A stretch of 64,000 bases of DNA from Novosphingobium ginsenosidimutans (lineage in GTDB: Bacteria; Pseudomonadota; Alphaproteobacteria; Sphingomonadales; Sphingomonadaceae): assembly GCF_007954425.1 (NCBI RefSeq), contig NZ_CP042345.1, positions 186,001-250,000 of the forward strand. Reading direction: 5' to 3'. The notes beneath the pieces are model-generated. The model saw only the letters and a list, made by a program, of their open reading frames with translations. It searched no databases and had not been told where the DNA came from. Each line of letters opens with the position of its first letter. Positions within the stretch are counted from its first letter, which is position 1. The position numbers and the translations under genes were made by a program. Shown here piece by piece: positions 30,082 through 38,195 of the stretch.

Positions 30082-31158
30082 ATGACTGACGCCGCTTCGC
30101 CGCTTACCTTCACGCGCGGTCCGGCCATGGCCAACCGGATGATGCTGGCCCCGCTGACCAACCTGCAGAGCCAGGTCGACGGTGTACTCTCGGACGACGA
30201 GATCAAGTGGCTGACCATGCGCGCTGAGGGCGGCATGGGCCTGGTGATGACTGCTGCCGCCCATGTCCAGCGCCAGGGCCAGGGCTTTCCCGGCCAGCTT
30301 GGCGTATGGTCAGACAACCATATCCCGCGCCTCACCGAGCTCGCCAAGGCGATCAAGGCCAATGGCAGCCTTTCAGCCGTCCAGCTGCACCACGCCGGGA
30401 TCCGCTCACCGCGCGACGTGATTGGTGAAGACCCGCAAGGTCCCTTCGCTGATGCGGAGACCGGATCGCGCGCGCTTTCCACCGCCGAGGTCGAGCAATT
30501 GCGTGATGACTTCATCGCCGCCGCCGTCCGCGCCGAAAAGGCCGGGTTTGACGGGGTCGAGATCCACGGCGCCCACGGCTACATCCTCGCTCAGTTCCTC
30601 GATGCCGAGAACAACCAGCGCACCGACGGCTACGGCGGCAGCTTCGAGCACCGCAAGCGGATCATCTTCGAGGTGATTGACGGCATCCGCGCCGCGACCC
30701 GTGCCGATTTCCAGCTGGGCCTGCGGCTCTCGCCCGAACGCTTCGGCATCCGCACCGCCGAGGCGCTGCAACTGGCCGAGGAAGTCATGGCCGGCGGCCA
30801 GCTCGATTACCTCGACATGTCGCTGTGGGATTGCTTCAAGGACCCGCAGGATCCGGACTATGCCGGCCAGCCGCTAATCAAGCTGTTCACCGCCCTGCCG
30901 CGGGGGAATACCCGCTTGGGCGTCGCGGGGAAGATAATGGACGCCGCCAAGGTCCAGGCCTGTCTCGATGCTCGGGCGGATTTCGTGCTGGTCGGCCGCG
31001 GGGCGATCCTGCACCACGATTTTGCGAAGCGCGTGATCGCCGATCCGGCCTTTGCCGCAGTGGCAACTCCTGTCACCCGAGCGCACCTGCAGGCGGAAGG
31101 CCTGGGGCCGGCCTTCGTAGATTATATGGCGTCTTGGAAAGGCTTCGTAGAAGGCTGA
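30082..31158 (+). CDS. NADH:flavin oxidoreductase (Old Yellow Enzyme family)
   Basis: 358 aa TIM-barrel flavoenzyme. 'RMMLAPLTNLQSQVDG' at the N-terminus, 'QLHHAGIRS' for flavin contact, the catalytic-site segment 'GVEIHGAHGYILAQFLD' and the signature 'NNQRTDGYGGSFEHRKR' are all present. It reduces activated C=C bonds or similar electrophiles with NAD(P)H. It sits between the PMT gene and the convergent GT2-GtrA gene; a link to them is not evident. No C-terminal FeS domain, so it is the single-domain form. Confidence 0.9.
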   Translation: MTDAASPLTFTRGPAMANRMMLAPLTNLQSQVDGVLSDDEIKWLTMRAEGGMGLVMTAAAHVQRQGQGFPGQLGVWSDNHIPRLTELAKAIKANGSLSAVQLHHAGIRSPRDVIGEDPQGPFADAETGSRALSTAEVEQLRDDFIAAAVRAEKAGFDGVEIHGAHGYILAQFLDAENNQRTDGYGGSFEHRKRIIFEVIDGIRAATRADFQLGLRLSPERFGIRTAEALQLAEEVMAGGQLDYLDMSLWDCFKDPQDPDYAGQPLIKLFTALPRGNTRLGVAGKIMDAAKVQACLDARADFVLVGRGAILHHDFAKRVIADPAFAAVATPVTRAHLQAEGLGPAFVDYMASWKGFVEG

Positions 31159-31164
31159 AAACCC

Positions 31165-32292
31165 TCAGTACTTGCCCCACACGAACTTGTTCGACAGCGC
31201 GAAGTTCCAGACCGAGCCAAGCACGATCCCGACCACCACGGCGATCACGTCGTGGAAGCCCATGGTCTTGAGCACGGCGGCCGAGCCGACATTGGTGAGC
31301 AGGCCCAGCGAGCAGGTCACCGCGAACTGGGCCCAGCCGCGCAGCAGCGGGCCAAACCCGCGCAGCCGCTTGTCGGCATAGGTCAGCTCGTTGTTCAGGA
31401 CGAAGTTGAAGGTCATCGCGACCAACGCAGCAACCGTGTTGGCGACGTTGAAGGTCGTGCTCTCGTCCCAGTTGCCATAGACGAAGCGCTCCCCGAAGAC
31501 GAGGTGCAGCATCACCCACAGCGCACCCAGCTGGACGAAAACGCCCAGCGCGCCGACCGTGCCGAACAGCGCAAAGCGGGTCGGGATGATCCGGCCGAGC
31601 CATTTGTCGTAAAGCCCGATCAGGAATTCGAAGACCACAGTGCGGTCAAGCTTGCTCTCGCCTTCGGCGCGGGCAGCGAAGTTCATTGGCAGTTCCTTGA
31701 TGCGCAGCGGCTCTTCGACCGTGGCGAGAATATCGAGTAGTATCTTGAACCCCACGCCTGACAGGCGGTGGGCATCGGCGCGCAGCGTGGCGCTGCGCAG
31801 CATGAAGTAACCGCTCATTGGGTCGGTCAGTTCAACCCCTGTGACCTTGTTGGCGATCCGATTAGCGAAGTTGGAGGCCTTGACCCGGTCGGGCCGGCCC
31901 CATTCTTCGGTGCTGGCGCCTTCGGCAAAGCGGCTGCCATAGGCCAGATCATAGTCCCCGCTTTCGATCGCGGCGAGCATTTGCGGCAGCAGGGCCGGAT
32001 CGTGCTGGTGGTCGGCGTCCATCACCGCCACAACCGGGGCGGCCGTGGCGCACATCCCCTCGATCGCCGCCGACGACAGGCCGCGGCGGCCGATCCGCTG
32101 GATCACGTGGACACGCGGGTCTTCCTGCGCCAGCGCGCGCGCCTCATCAGCGGTGCCATCGGGGCTGTTGTCATCGACCACGATGACTTCCCACGTGATC
32201 CCCGCCAGCGCCTTGTCCAGGCGATCGACCATCGAGCGCAGGTTCTTGCGCTCGTTATAGGTGGGAAGGACAACGCCGAGCCGCAGGGTCAT
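31165..32292 (-). CDS. Polyprenyl-phosphate mannosyltransferase fused to GtrA domain
   Basis: 375 aa. Residues 1-230 are a GT2 domain of the dolichol-phosphate-mannose synthase type: 'VVLPTYNERKNL', 'VDDNSPDGTADEA', catalytic 'MDADHQHDP', and 'DPMSGYFMLR'. Residues 240-375 form a four-helix GtrA-like membrane domain ('FALFGTVGALGVFVQL', 'FNFVLNNELTYAD'). The fusion probably makes and flips polyprenyl-phosphate-mannose. That donor is what the nearby PMT enzyme needs. The start lies one nt after the leuB stop codon (TGACATG). Confidence 0.88.
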   Translation of the reverse strand: MTLRLGVVLPTYNERKNLRSMVDRLDKALAGITWEVIVVDDNSPDGTADEARALAQEDPRVHVIQRIGRRGLSSAAIEGMCATAAPVVAVMDADHQHDPALLPQMLAAIESGDYDLAYGSRFAEGASTEEWGRPDRVKASNFANRIANKVTGVELTDPMSGYFMLRSATLRADAHRLSGVGFKILLDILATVEEPLRIKELPMNFAARAEGESKLDRTVVFEFLIGLYDKWLGRIIPTRFALFGTVGALGVFVQLGALWVMLHLVFGERFVYGNWDESTTFNVANTVAALVAMTFNFVLNNELTYADKRLRGFGPLLRGWAQFAVTCSLGLLTNVGSAAVLKTMGFHDVIAVVVGIVLGSVWNFALSNKFVWGKY

Positions 32293-32293
32293 G

Positions 32294-33337
32294 TCACAGG
32301 CGCTCCAGCACCGCGTCACCGATCGCGGCCGTGCCGTGGCTGCCGCCAAGATCGCCGCCGCGAATGCCATCGGCGAGCGTCTTGGCCACGGCCGCCTCGA
32401 TCCGCGCTGCCTGAGCCTCAAGCCCGAGCGAGTGGCGCAGTAGCATGGCGGCCGAGAGGATCGTTGCCATCGGATTGGCCAGGCCCTTGCCGGCAATGTC
32501 CGGCGCCGAACCGTGGATCGGCTCGTAAAGGCCCATCTTGCCGTCGGACAGGCTGGCCGAGGCCAGCAGGCCGATCGATCCCACGCACATCGAGGCCTGG
32601 TCGGACAGGATATCGCCAAACAGGTTACCGGTAACCACCACGTCGAACTGGCCGGGATTGCGCACCAGCTGCATCGCCGCATTATCGACGTACATGTGGC
32701 TTAGTTCGACCTCGGGGTAGTCCTTCGCCACCTCGATCATCACGTCACGCCAGACCTGCGAGGTTTCGAGGACATTGGCCTTGTCGACCGAGCAGAGCTT
32801 CTTGCCCCGGCCCATCGCGGCGCGGAACCCGACATGGGCAATTCGGCGAACCTCGTCTTCGGCATAGGACATCATGTCCCAGCCCTGGCGGCGGCCATCG
32901 GGCAGAATGCGGATGCCCTTCTCGCCAAAATAGACGTCGCCGTTGAGCTCGCGCACGATCAGCAGATCAATCTTGCTCGCCACTTCCGGGCGCAGCGCCG
33001 AGGCATCTTCCAGCCCGGCAAAGACCTTGGCCGGGCGCAGGTTGGCGAACAGGCCCAGCTCCTTGCGCAGGCCCAGAATTGCCTGCTCGGGGCGCAGGTG
33101 TCGCTCTAGGTTATCACAATCGGGATCGCCAACCGCGCCGAACAGGATCGCATCGCAGGACCGGGCGATCTCCAGCGTTTCGGCTGGCAGGGGGTGGCCG
33201 TGGCGCTTGTAGGCGATTCCGCCGACATCGCCTTCGAACAGCACGAGCCCGGGCAGATCGAGCGCTTCAAGCACGCGCACGGCCTCGCGCGTCACTTCTG
33301 GACCGATTCCATCGCCGGCGAAAACTGCGATCTTCAT
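32294..33337 (-). CDS. leuB: 3-isopropylmalate dehydrogenase
   Basis: 347 aa beta-decarboxylating dehydrogenase. '[21 protein letters not shown]' begins the fold, '[14 protein letters not shown]' is the IPMDH-specific substrate loop, '[15 protein letters not shown]' holds the catalytic Lys, and '[19 protein letters not shown]' is the NAD site. It acts in leucine synthesis. The rest of the leu pathway is not here; ilvE, the last transamination step, lies 3.4 kb away on the other strand. Confidence 0.96.
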   Translation of the reverse strand: MKIAVFAGDGIGPEVTREAVRVLEALDLPGLVLFEGDVGGIAYKRHGHPLPAETLEIARSCDAILFGAVGDPDCDNLERHLRPEQAILGLRKELGLFANLRPAKVFAGLEDASALRPEVASKIDLLIVRELNGDVYFGEKGIRILPDGRRQGWDMMSYAEDEVRRIAHVGFRAAMGRGKKLCSVDKANVLETSQVWRDVMIEVAKDYPEVELSHMYVDNAAMQLVRNPGQFDVVVTGNLFGDILSDQASMCVGSIGLLASASLSDGKMGLYEPIHGSAPDIAGKGLANPMATILSAAMLLRHSLGLEAQAARIEAAVAKTLADGIRGGDLGGSHGTAAIGDAVLERL

Positions 33338-33349
33338 GGGATTCCCAAC

Positions 33350-33949
33350 CTACTCAATCCGGCCAAGCCGCTCCCGCAGCATGGCGCGCGCCGCCATAAC
33401 ATCGCTTCTCCGATCGGCAAGCGGATAGCGCGCCACCAGCGGGCCAAGCTTGTCAAAGGCCGCCAGCTGGGCATTCCAGTCCGGATCGGCCGAGCGCTCA
33501 ACCGCGCCATAGCCCAGTTCGCGCAGCAGCAGCGCCTCGAAAGCGGTCATGCCGGGCAGCCAGCCGCGCGCCGAGGGGGCATGGCAGACCGCATCGAGTA
33601 GCGCGGTGAGCGCCTGGTGCAGCGCGGGAAAGGGCTGCCGTTCGGGCAGCGCCGAGGCGGTCAGCGTGGTCGCCCAGGTGATCGCGGCAGCAGGTAGCGG
33701 CTCGGTCAGCCAGGGGCCGCGGCTGGCGACCAGCTCAACCCGCGCCGAGGGGAGCTGGCTGCCGGGCCGCACCCGCAGTTCGGCCTCGACCAGATTGCCG
33801 GGCAGCAGCACCGGGCGCAGATTCCGCCCACGCCCGCCCGCGACATAGCTCGCGACGAGGCCATGATCCTCGCTCAGCAGGCGCAGGATCACACCCGTCT
33901 CGCCGTGCGGGCGGGCGGCGCAAACTATTGCGGGGGTGCGCAGGTCCAT
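33350..33949 (-). CDS. recO: DNA repair protein RecO
   Basis: 199 aa, short for RecO (about 240) but with its layout: an N-terminal OB fold ('AIVCAARPHGETGVILRLLSEDHGLVASYVAGG') and a helical C-terminal domain ('MTAFEALLLRELGYG'). The C-terminal zinc-finger cysteines of some RecOs are absent and the tail is shortened. RecO loads RecA with RecR in gap repair. It lies 12 nt upstream of leuB on the same strand. Confidence 0.85.
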   Translation of the reverse strand: MDLRTPAIVCAARPHGETGVILRLLSEDHGLVASYVAGGRGRNLRPVLLPGNLVEAELRVRPGSQLPSARVELVASRGPWLTEPLPAAAITWATTLTASALPERQPFPALHQALTALLDAVCHAPSARGWLPGMTAFEALLLRELGYGAVERSADPDWNAQLAAFDKLGPLVARYPLADRRSDVMAARAMLRERLGRIE

Positions 33950-33987
33950 GGCGCGGCCTTAGCCCGCCGCGCCGCGCATCGAAAAGG

Positions 33988-34248
33988 CTACTTCTTCGCC
34001 TTTGCTGCGAGCGCGGCTTCAAGCGCGGCGACGCGCTCGGCCAGCGCTTCGTTCTCTTCGCGGGCCTTGGCGGCCATGTCCTTGACCGCGTCAAATTCCT
34101 CGCGGCTGACAAAGTCCAGCCCGCCCATCGCCTCGCGGAAGCGCTCGCGCGCATTCTCGCGGGCCTCGCGGCCTGCACCGGCAACGGTTCCGGCCGCACT
34201 GTTGAGCAGCTTGGCAAGATCGGCGAACAGGGGGTTCTGGCTCTGCAT
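33988..34248 (-). CDS. ubiK: UbiK-type accessory factor (BMFP domain)
   Basis: 86 aa. 'NPLFADLAKLLNSAAGTVAGAGREARENARERFREAM' is the amphipathic membrane-interacting half, and 'REEFDAVKDMAAKAREENEALAERVAALEAAL' is a coiled coil that would trimerise. This is the layout of BMFP/UbiK proteins, which assist ubiquinone hydroxylases. The longer frame to 34365 has no support. Brucella membrane-fusogenic protein belongs to the same family. Confidence 0.85.
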   Translation of the reverse strand: MQSQNPLFADLAKLLNSAAGTVAGAGREARENARERFREAMGGLDFVSREEFDAVKDMAAKAREENEALAERVAALEAALAAKAKK

Positions 34249-34286
34249 GGCGGCTAGATGGTCCCGTCGGCGGGCACGTTCAAGTC

Positions 34287-34841
34287 CTATTCGAAGGTAA
34301 CCGTCGAGACTGCACCGGTAACATCGTGCCCGTCGGCGTTCGGATTGGCTTCCAGGAACTGCCAATTGAGCACGGCGGCAAACAGCACCCAGGCAAGATA
34401 GGGCATCAGCAACATGCCTGCCAGCGGACGCACGCGCCAGAACAGCAGCAGGGTTGCGAAGACGGCAACGTCAATGGCCAGCAACAGATACAGCGCAGCG
34501 CTGATCTGGTGTGCGCCAAAGAACAGCGGTGACCAGGCCAGATTGAGGATTAGCTGAATCCCGAAGGCCGCAATCGCTGCCGTGCGCCCCGGCGCGCCGC
34601 GCGCGGTAACGACCAGCGCCAGGGCAAAGCCCATCAACACATAGAGGATCGACCAGACGATCCCGAAGGTGGCCGGCGGCGGGAACAGCGAGGGCTTGAC
34701 CAGCGAGGCGAACCACGGCGTACCCGCGCCGCCGCCCGCTGTCCCGCTCAAGAAGCCGAGCAGGACAATCCCCGGGACCAGGAACAGCGACCAACGAATG
34801 AAGCTGGAACGCAATTGAGCAGGCGAGGCAAGAGCGGACAT
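34287..34841 (-). CDS. tspO: TspO/MBR family protein
   Basis: 184 aa with five TM helices. The family signatures 'PWFASLVKPSLFPPPATFGIVWSILYVLMG', 'NLAWSPLFFG' and 'MPYLAWVLFAAVLNW' are intact. TspO binds porphyrins and is linked to tetrapyrrole and stress responses in alphaproteobacteria. There is an extra ~10-residue N-terminus before helix 1. An 89-nt gap separates it from tlyA. Confidence 0.93.
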   Translation of the reverse strand: MSALASPAQLRSSFIRWSLFLVPGIVLLGFLSGTAGGGAGTPWFASLVKPSLFPPPATFGIVWSILYVLMGFALALVVTARGAPGRTAAIAAFGIQLILNLAWSPLFFGAHQISAALYLLLAIDVAVFATLLLFWRVRPLAGMLLMPYLAWVLFAAVLNWQFLEANPNADGHDVTGAVSTVTFE

Positions 34842-34930
34842 CCATTCCCTCCGATTCGCACCCCGCGATTCGGCGAAGGAGCGGAGAACGAGGGGGATAT
34901 GGCGGGGTCTGGCGGACTAGGCAATCGCCC

Positions 34931-35698
34931 TTAACCCTGATCCGCGCGGCGGGCGGCAATCAGGAACTCGACATTACCTTCCGGGCCGGTGATCGGGCTT
35001 TCGACGATGCCCTGCACAAGCCAGCCCAATCCCTCGATCCAATCGCGCACTTCGTTGCAAACGCGGGCATGAAGCTCCGGATCGCGCACCACGCCGCCCT
35101 TGCCGACCTCACCCCGTCCGACTTCGAACTGCGGCTTGATCAAGGCGATCAACTGGCATTCGGGCGCGGCCAGTTTAAGCGGCACTTCCAATACCTTGGA
35201 TAGTGCGATGAAACTGGCATCGCAAACCACCCAGTTGCACGGGCGATCGATTTCAGCAGGCGTGAGGATGCGGGCACTGGTCTGTTCAAGCACAGTGACG
35301 CGCGGATCCTGGCGCAGTTTCCAGGCAAGCTGGTTGGTGCCGGAATCGACTGCAAACACGTGCTCTGCTCCCTTCTGCAGCAGCACATCGGTAAACCCGC
35401 CGGTCGAGCTGCCGATATCCATTGCCGTGACGCCGGCGGGATCCAGCCCGAAGTGTTCGATCGCATGGGCCAGCTTAATCCCGCCGCGCGAAACCCACGG
35501 ATGGTCGCGCCCGCGCACCTCAAGCGGGGCATCGGCGGGGAGCGTATGGCCTGGTTTGGCCAGCTTCGTCTCGCCGCTGAAGACTAGCCCGGCCAGTACC
35601 AGGGCCTGGGCGCGGCTACGGCTTTCGGCCAGGCCACGATCGACCAGCAACTGGTCAACGCGCACCTTGGGCGGTTTGGCGGATCGGGGCTGGGTCAT
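34931..35698 (-). CDS. tlyA: TlyA-family rRNA 2'-O-methyltransferase
   Basis: 255 aa. An N-terminal S4 RNA-binding domain (about 10-70: 'VRVDQLLVDRGLAESRSRAQALVLAGLV') precedes an FtsJ-like Rossmann methyltransferase with the SAM motif 'AMDIGSSTGGFTDVLL', and catalytic Lys in 'LIALIKPQFEVGRGEVGKGGVV'. TlyA enzymes methylate 16S/23S rRNA cytidines at the ribose. I start at ATG 35698; the frame to 35857 lacks homology-like sequence. The divergent lipoprotein gene starts 48 nt away. Confidence 0.92.
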   Translation of the reverse strand: MTQPRSAKPPKVRVDQLLVDRGLAESRSRAQALVLAGLVFSGETKLAKPGHTLPADAPLEVRGRDHPWVSRGGIKLAHAIEHFGLDPAGVTAMDIGSSTGGFTDVLLQKGAEHVFAVDSGTNQLAWKLRQDPRVTVLEQTSARILTPAEIDRPCNWVVCDASFIALSKVLEVPLKLAAPECQLIALIKPQFEVGRGEVGKGGVVRDPELHARVCNEVRDWIEGLGWLVQGIVESPITGPEGNVEFLIAARRADQG

Positions 35699-35745
35699 GG
35701 CTGGCAGGGCTTGTCGCTCGGTCCGCCTCATTCCATAGGGAAGCG

Positions 35746-36282
35746 ATGAAGGCAAATGTCCTGCTGTTCGGTCTTCTTGCGCCCGCTCTGCTGAGCGCCT
35801 GCGCGCCGCAGACGCCGGCCCCCACACCCGTGCCTGCACCGCGCCCGGTCGCCACAACCGCCCCGGCGGCGCCGACCCCTCCCCGCTTCACCGGCGATTG
35901 GCGCGATGCACCGCTCACGCTAGGTGCCTGGCGCTGGTCTGTGGCGGGCGGACAATCCGTCGCCAGTTTCGGCCTGACCGCGCAGAGTCCGCCAATCATG
36001 TTGGCTTGCATCGCCAAAGGATCGGTCCAATTGCGCGTCGCCGGTAACGTAACAACGGCCACACCGATCGGCATCACCACCTCCGGTGGTACCTTTCCCT
36101 TGATGAGCGATCCCCCCTCGCCTGGCGCCACAGCAATTGTCGTGACGCTCCCGGCGCGGGCACCGGTGCTCGATGCGATGGCGTTCTCGCGCGGTCGCTT
36201 TGTGATCGAAGTAGCTGGCCAGTTACCCAGCTATTTGCCTGCCTGGCCCGAAGTGGCCCGCGTGATCGAGGATTGCCGCTAA
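35746..36282 (+). CDS. Small lipoprotein with Pro/Ala linker, unknown
   Basis: 178 aa. A signal peptide with lipobox (LLSAC, Cys about residue 19) is followed by a Pro/Thr/Ala-rich linker (about 20-48) and a compact beta-rich domain. 'WRDAPLTLGAWRWSVAGGQSVASFG' and the C-terminal 'WPEVARVIEDCR' look conserved. I do not recognise a characterised family. It is probably in the outer-membrane periplasmic leaflet. It stands alone between tlyA and the long non-coding gap. Confidence 0.7.
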   Translation: MKANVLLFGLLAPALLSACAPQTPAPTPVPAPRPVATTAPAAPTPPRFTGDWRDAPLTLGAWRWSVAGGQSVASFGLTAQSPPIMLACIAKGSVQLRVAGNVTTATPIGITTSGGTFPLMSDPPSPGATAIVVTLPARAPVLDAMAFSRGRFVIEVAGQLPSYLPAWPEVARVIEDCR

Positions 36283-36475
36283 ATTCCAGACTGTGGAAAA
36301 CCGGCGCGGAGCAGGCCGGAAGCCCCGGATTCTGACACCGAAAAAAATCATTTCAAGTCTTGTTGTGCAGCGCGGAATGATTCACATTCCATCCCAAGGC
36401 CCATCGGGCTTCGCCGATGGCCCCGACCGCCCTGAGGGGTGGTCCTTGGCTCAACAGCGCGAAAGGAGGTGACCG

Positions 36476-36532
36476 ATGTCTCATGGTTCAGCAGGGAGGT
36501 CGGTAACCCGCAAAACGGAGCATTATCGCTGA
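36476..36532 (+). CDS. 18-codon ORF with perfect Shine-Dalgarno
   Basis: ATG at 36476 is preceded by AAAGGAGGTGA, an exact complement of the 16S rRNA 3' tail, with 4 nt before the start. It encodes MSHGSAGRSVTRKTEHYR, then TGA. The peptide is basic and has no run of one amino acid. The stop lies in the loop of the next stem, where an ATGTAA start-stop pair (36538-36543) also occurs. Translation is plausible but unproven. Confidence 0.45.
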   Translation: MSHGSAGRSVTRKTEHYR

Positions 36533-36587
36533 GGTCGATGTAAGCGATAGAGGCTTCGTGAGCGGCGCTTCCGGCCGCTGACCATGC

Positions 36588-36630
36588 GAAGGGCGGTTCT
36601 CGGGTTGCCGGGGCCGCCCTTCTCATTTTT
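36588..36630 (+). terminator. Intrinsic terminator before ilvE
   Basis: GAAGGGCGG (36588-36596) pairs with CCGCCCTTC (36614-36622), and TCATTTTT follows. It ends the structured RNA and lies 142 nt before the ilvE start. Confidence 0.85.
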
Positions 36631-36699
36631 GCCCTGCACACTTGGCCCGCAGCCTGAATCTGCTTAGACCGAGCCAGAGTGAATAGTCCCGCACGATAA

Positions 36700-36725
36700 T
36701 TACCTTTTTCTTGTCTTTGAGGTAA
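36700..36725. promoter_or_regulatory. Inverted repeat in the ilvE promoter region
   Basis: TTACCT (36700-36705) and AGGTAA (36720-36725) are perfect inverted 6-mers separated by 14 T-rich nt, 47 nt before the ilvE start and after the terminator. It may be a regulator site for ilvE; the regulator is unknown. Confidence 0.35.
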
Positions 36726-36771
36726 CTTTAGTTCAGAGGCACCGCTTCACAGTCAGAAGGATTCCGACCCG

Positions 36772-37857
36772 ATGCTCGCCGCCACCACTTTCGCCCATGT
36801 GCCCCACCCCGCCCCGACGGCGGACGCGGTACGCGCCGGGCTGGTGGCCGATCCGGGCTTTGGCAAGATCTTTTCCGATCACATGGTGACGATCGACTGG
36901 ACCGAGGGCCAGGGCTGGCATTCGGCCACGCTTGGCCCGCGCCAGCCGATCGCGCTCGATCCGGCGGCATCGGTGCTGCACTATGCCCAGGAAATCTTCG
37001 AAGGGCTGAAGGCCTATCGCCTGGCCGATGGCACAATGGCGCTGTTCCGGCCCGAAGCCAACGCGCGCCGCTTCAACGCTTCGGCCCAGCGGCTGGCGAT
37101 GCCCGAATTGCCGGAAGACCTGTTCATCGAGGCGATCCGGCAACTCGTGGCGGTCGATGCTGACTGGTTCCCGTCGGTCGAGGGTGGATCGCTTTATCTC
37201 CGCCCCTTCATGATCGCGACCGAGGCCTTCCTGGGCGTGCGCCCGGCCAAGGAATACAAGTTCATTGTTATCGCCAGCCCGGCCGGCAACTATTTCAAGT
37301 CGGGCGCGCCGGCGGTGTCGATCTGGGTCTCGGACTATACCCGCGCTGCGCCCGGCGGGACCGGCGCGGCCAAGTGCGGCGGCAACTACGCCGCCAGCCT
37401 GGTCCCGACTGCCGAAGCCTTTGCCAAGGGCCATGACCAGGTGCTGTTCCTCGATGCGGCCGAGCACAAGTGGATCGAGGAACTGGGCGGCATGAACCTG
37501 TTCTTCGTGATGGCCGACGGCCGGATCGTCACCCCGCCGCTGACTGGCACGATCCTGCCCGGCGTGACCCGCGATAGCCTGCTGCAGCTCGCCGCCGAGG
37601 AAGGCCTCAAGGTCTCGGAAGAACCCTACAGCCTTGATCAGTGGCAGGCGGATGCCGCTTCCGGCGCGCTGCTTGAGGCCTTTGCTTGCGGCACGGCGGC
37701 AGTCGTTACCCCCGTCGGCAAGGTTGCTGGGCGTGACCGCGAATTCACGATCGGCAGCGGCGGCCCGGGGCAACTGACGCAGAAGCTGCGCAGCCGCCTG
37801 GTTTCGATCCAGCGCGGTGAAGCACCCGACCCGCACGGCTGGGTGCTCAAGCTCTAA
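36772..37857 (+). CDS. ilvE: Branched-chain amino-acid aminotransferase (type II)
   Basis: 361 aa fold-type IV PLP aminotransferase of the longer BCAT class. 'LHYAQEIFEGLKAYR' is the N-terminal substrate-site motif, 'SLYLRPFMIATEAFLGV' holds the conserved Arg, 'KCGGNYAASL' carries the Schiff-base Lys, and 'EELGGMNLFFV' follows. It transaminates Leu, Ile and Val with their 2-oxo acids. Its own promoter probably lies after the upstream terminator. Its stop codon overlaps, tail to tail, the stop of csoR. Confidence 0.95.
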   Translation: MLAATTFAHVPHPAPTADAVRAGLVADPGFGKIFSDHMVTIDWTEGQGWHSATLGPRQPIALDPAASVLHYAQEIFEGLKAYRLADGTMALFRPEANARRFNASAQRLAMPELPEDLFIEAIRQLVAVDADWFPSVEGGSLYLRPFMIATEAFLGVRPAKEYKFIVIASPAGNYFKSGAPAVSIWVSDYTRAAPGGTGAAKCGGNYAASLVPTAEAFAKGHDQVLFLDAAEHKWIEELGGMNLFFVMADGRIVTPPLTGTILPGVTRDSLLQLAAEEGLKVSEEPYSLDQWQADAASGALLEAFACGTAAVVTPVGKVAGRDREFTIGSGGPGQLTQKLRSRLVSIQRGEAPDPHGWVLKL

Positions 37858-38126
37858 CGCTTCACCTTCTCAATCAGGTCGATCAGCTCGCCAAACTTGG
37901 CGCGCTGGGCTTCTGCGTCGCCAGAGGCAATCGCTTCGGAGACGCAGCAGGCGGCGTGGTCTTTCAGGATCTCGCTCTCGACCCGTGCCAGGGCAGACTT
38001 GATTGCCTGGACCTGGTGCAGGACATCAATGCAATAGCGATCATCCGCAACCATCTGCGCAACGCCGCGGACCTGGCCTTCGATGCGTTTCAGCCGGTTG
38101 ACGATGGCTTCCGTCTGTTTTCCCAT
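37854..38126 (-). CDS. csoR: CsoR-family copper-sensing repressor
   Basis: 90 aa all-helical DUF156 repressor. Cys32, His57 and Cys61 have the same 25- and 4-residue spacings as the Cu(I) ligands of CsoR, so it should sense copper rather than nickel or formaldehyde. It is divergent from copABC, and a CsoR-type palindrome lies between. Cu(I) binding should release the operator and induce the cop genes. Confidence 0.92.
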   Translation of the reverse strand: MGKQTEAIVNRLKRIEGQVRGVAQMVADDRYCIDVLHQVQAIKSALARVESEILKDHAACCVSEAIASGDAEAQRAKFGELIDLIEKVKR

Positions 38127-38135
38127 GACTCACCC

Positions 38136-38164
38136 TTGCAATACCCCTGGGGGGTATATAGATA
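38136..38164 (+). promoter_or_regulatory. copA promoter with CsoR operator in the spacer
   Basis: TTGCAA (38136-38141) and TAGATA (38159-38164) are 17 nt apart and make a good sigma-70-type promoter toward copA. ATACCCCTGGGGGGTAT (38141-38157) is a GC-rich palindrome of CsoR-operator type that fills the spacer. A bound repressor would block RNA polymerase directly. Confidence 0.85.
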
Positions 38165-38195
38165 GCGCGGGCCGATCGTCAACCGGAGCCGTATC

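Larger units (their letters stand above)
36393..36630 (+). ncRNA. Structured RNA candidate upstream of ilvE (sRNA or leader)
   Basis: This lies in a 489-nt gap (36283-36771) with no long gene. Stems readable by eye: closing stem CCAAGG/CCTTGG (36394-36399 with 36444-36449), enclosing a CCATCGG-type hairpin around 36400-36420 and an ACCGCCC/GGGTGGT hairpin, i.e. a three-way junction. Next come TATCGCT/AGCGATA (36524-36530 with 36543-36549), AGCGGC/GCCGCT (36561-36566 with 36574-36579) and an intrinsic terminator at 36588-36630. A possible promoter is TTGTTG, 17 nt, CACATT just upstream. Purine motifs GGAGGT, GGAGGT and GAGGT fall in unpaired or loop positions. I do not recognise a named RNA family. 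It could be a free sRNA or a terminating leader of ilvE. Confidence 0.6.

Noticed and set aside
36476..36529. ilvE-type amino-acid attenuator leader peptide
   Set aside because: The 18-aa peptide lacks Leu and Ile and has only one Val, so it is not a branched-chain attenuation leader.
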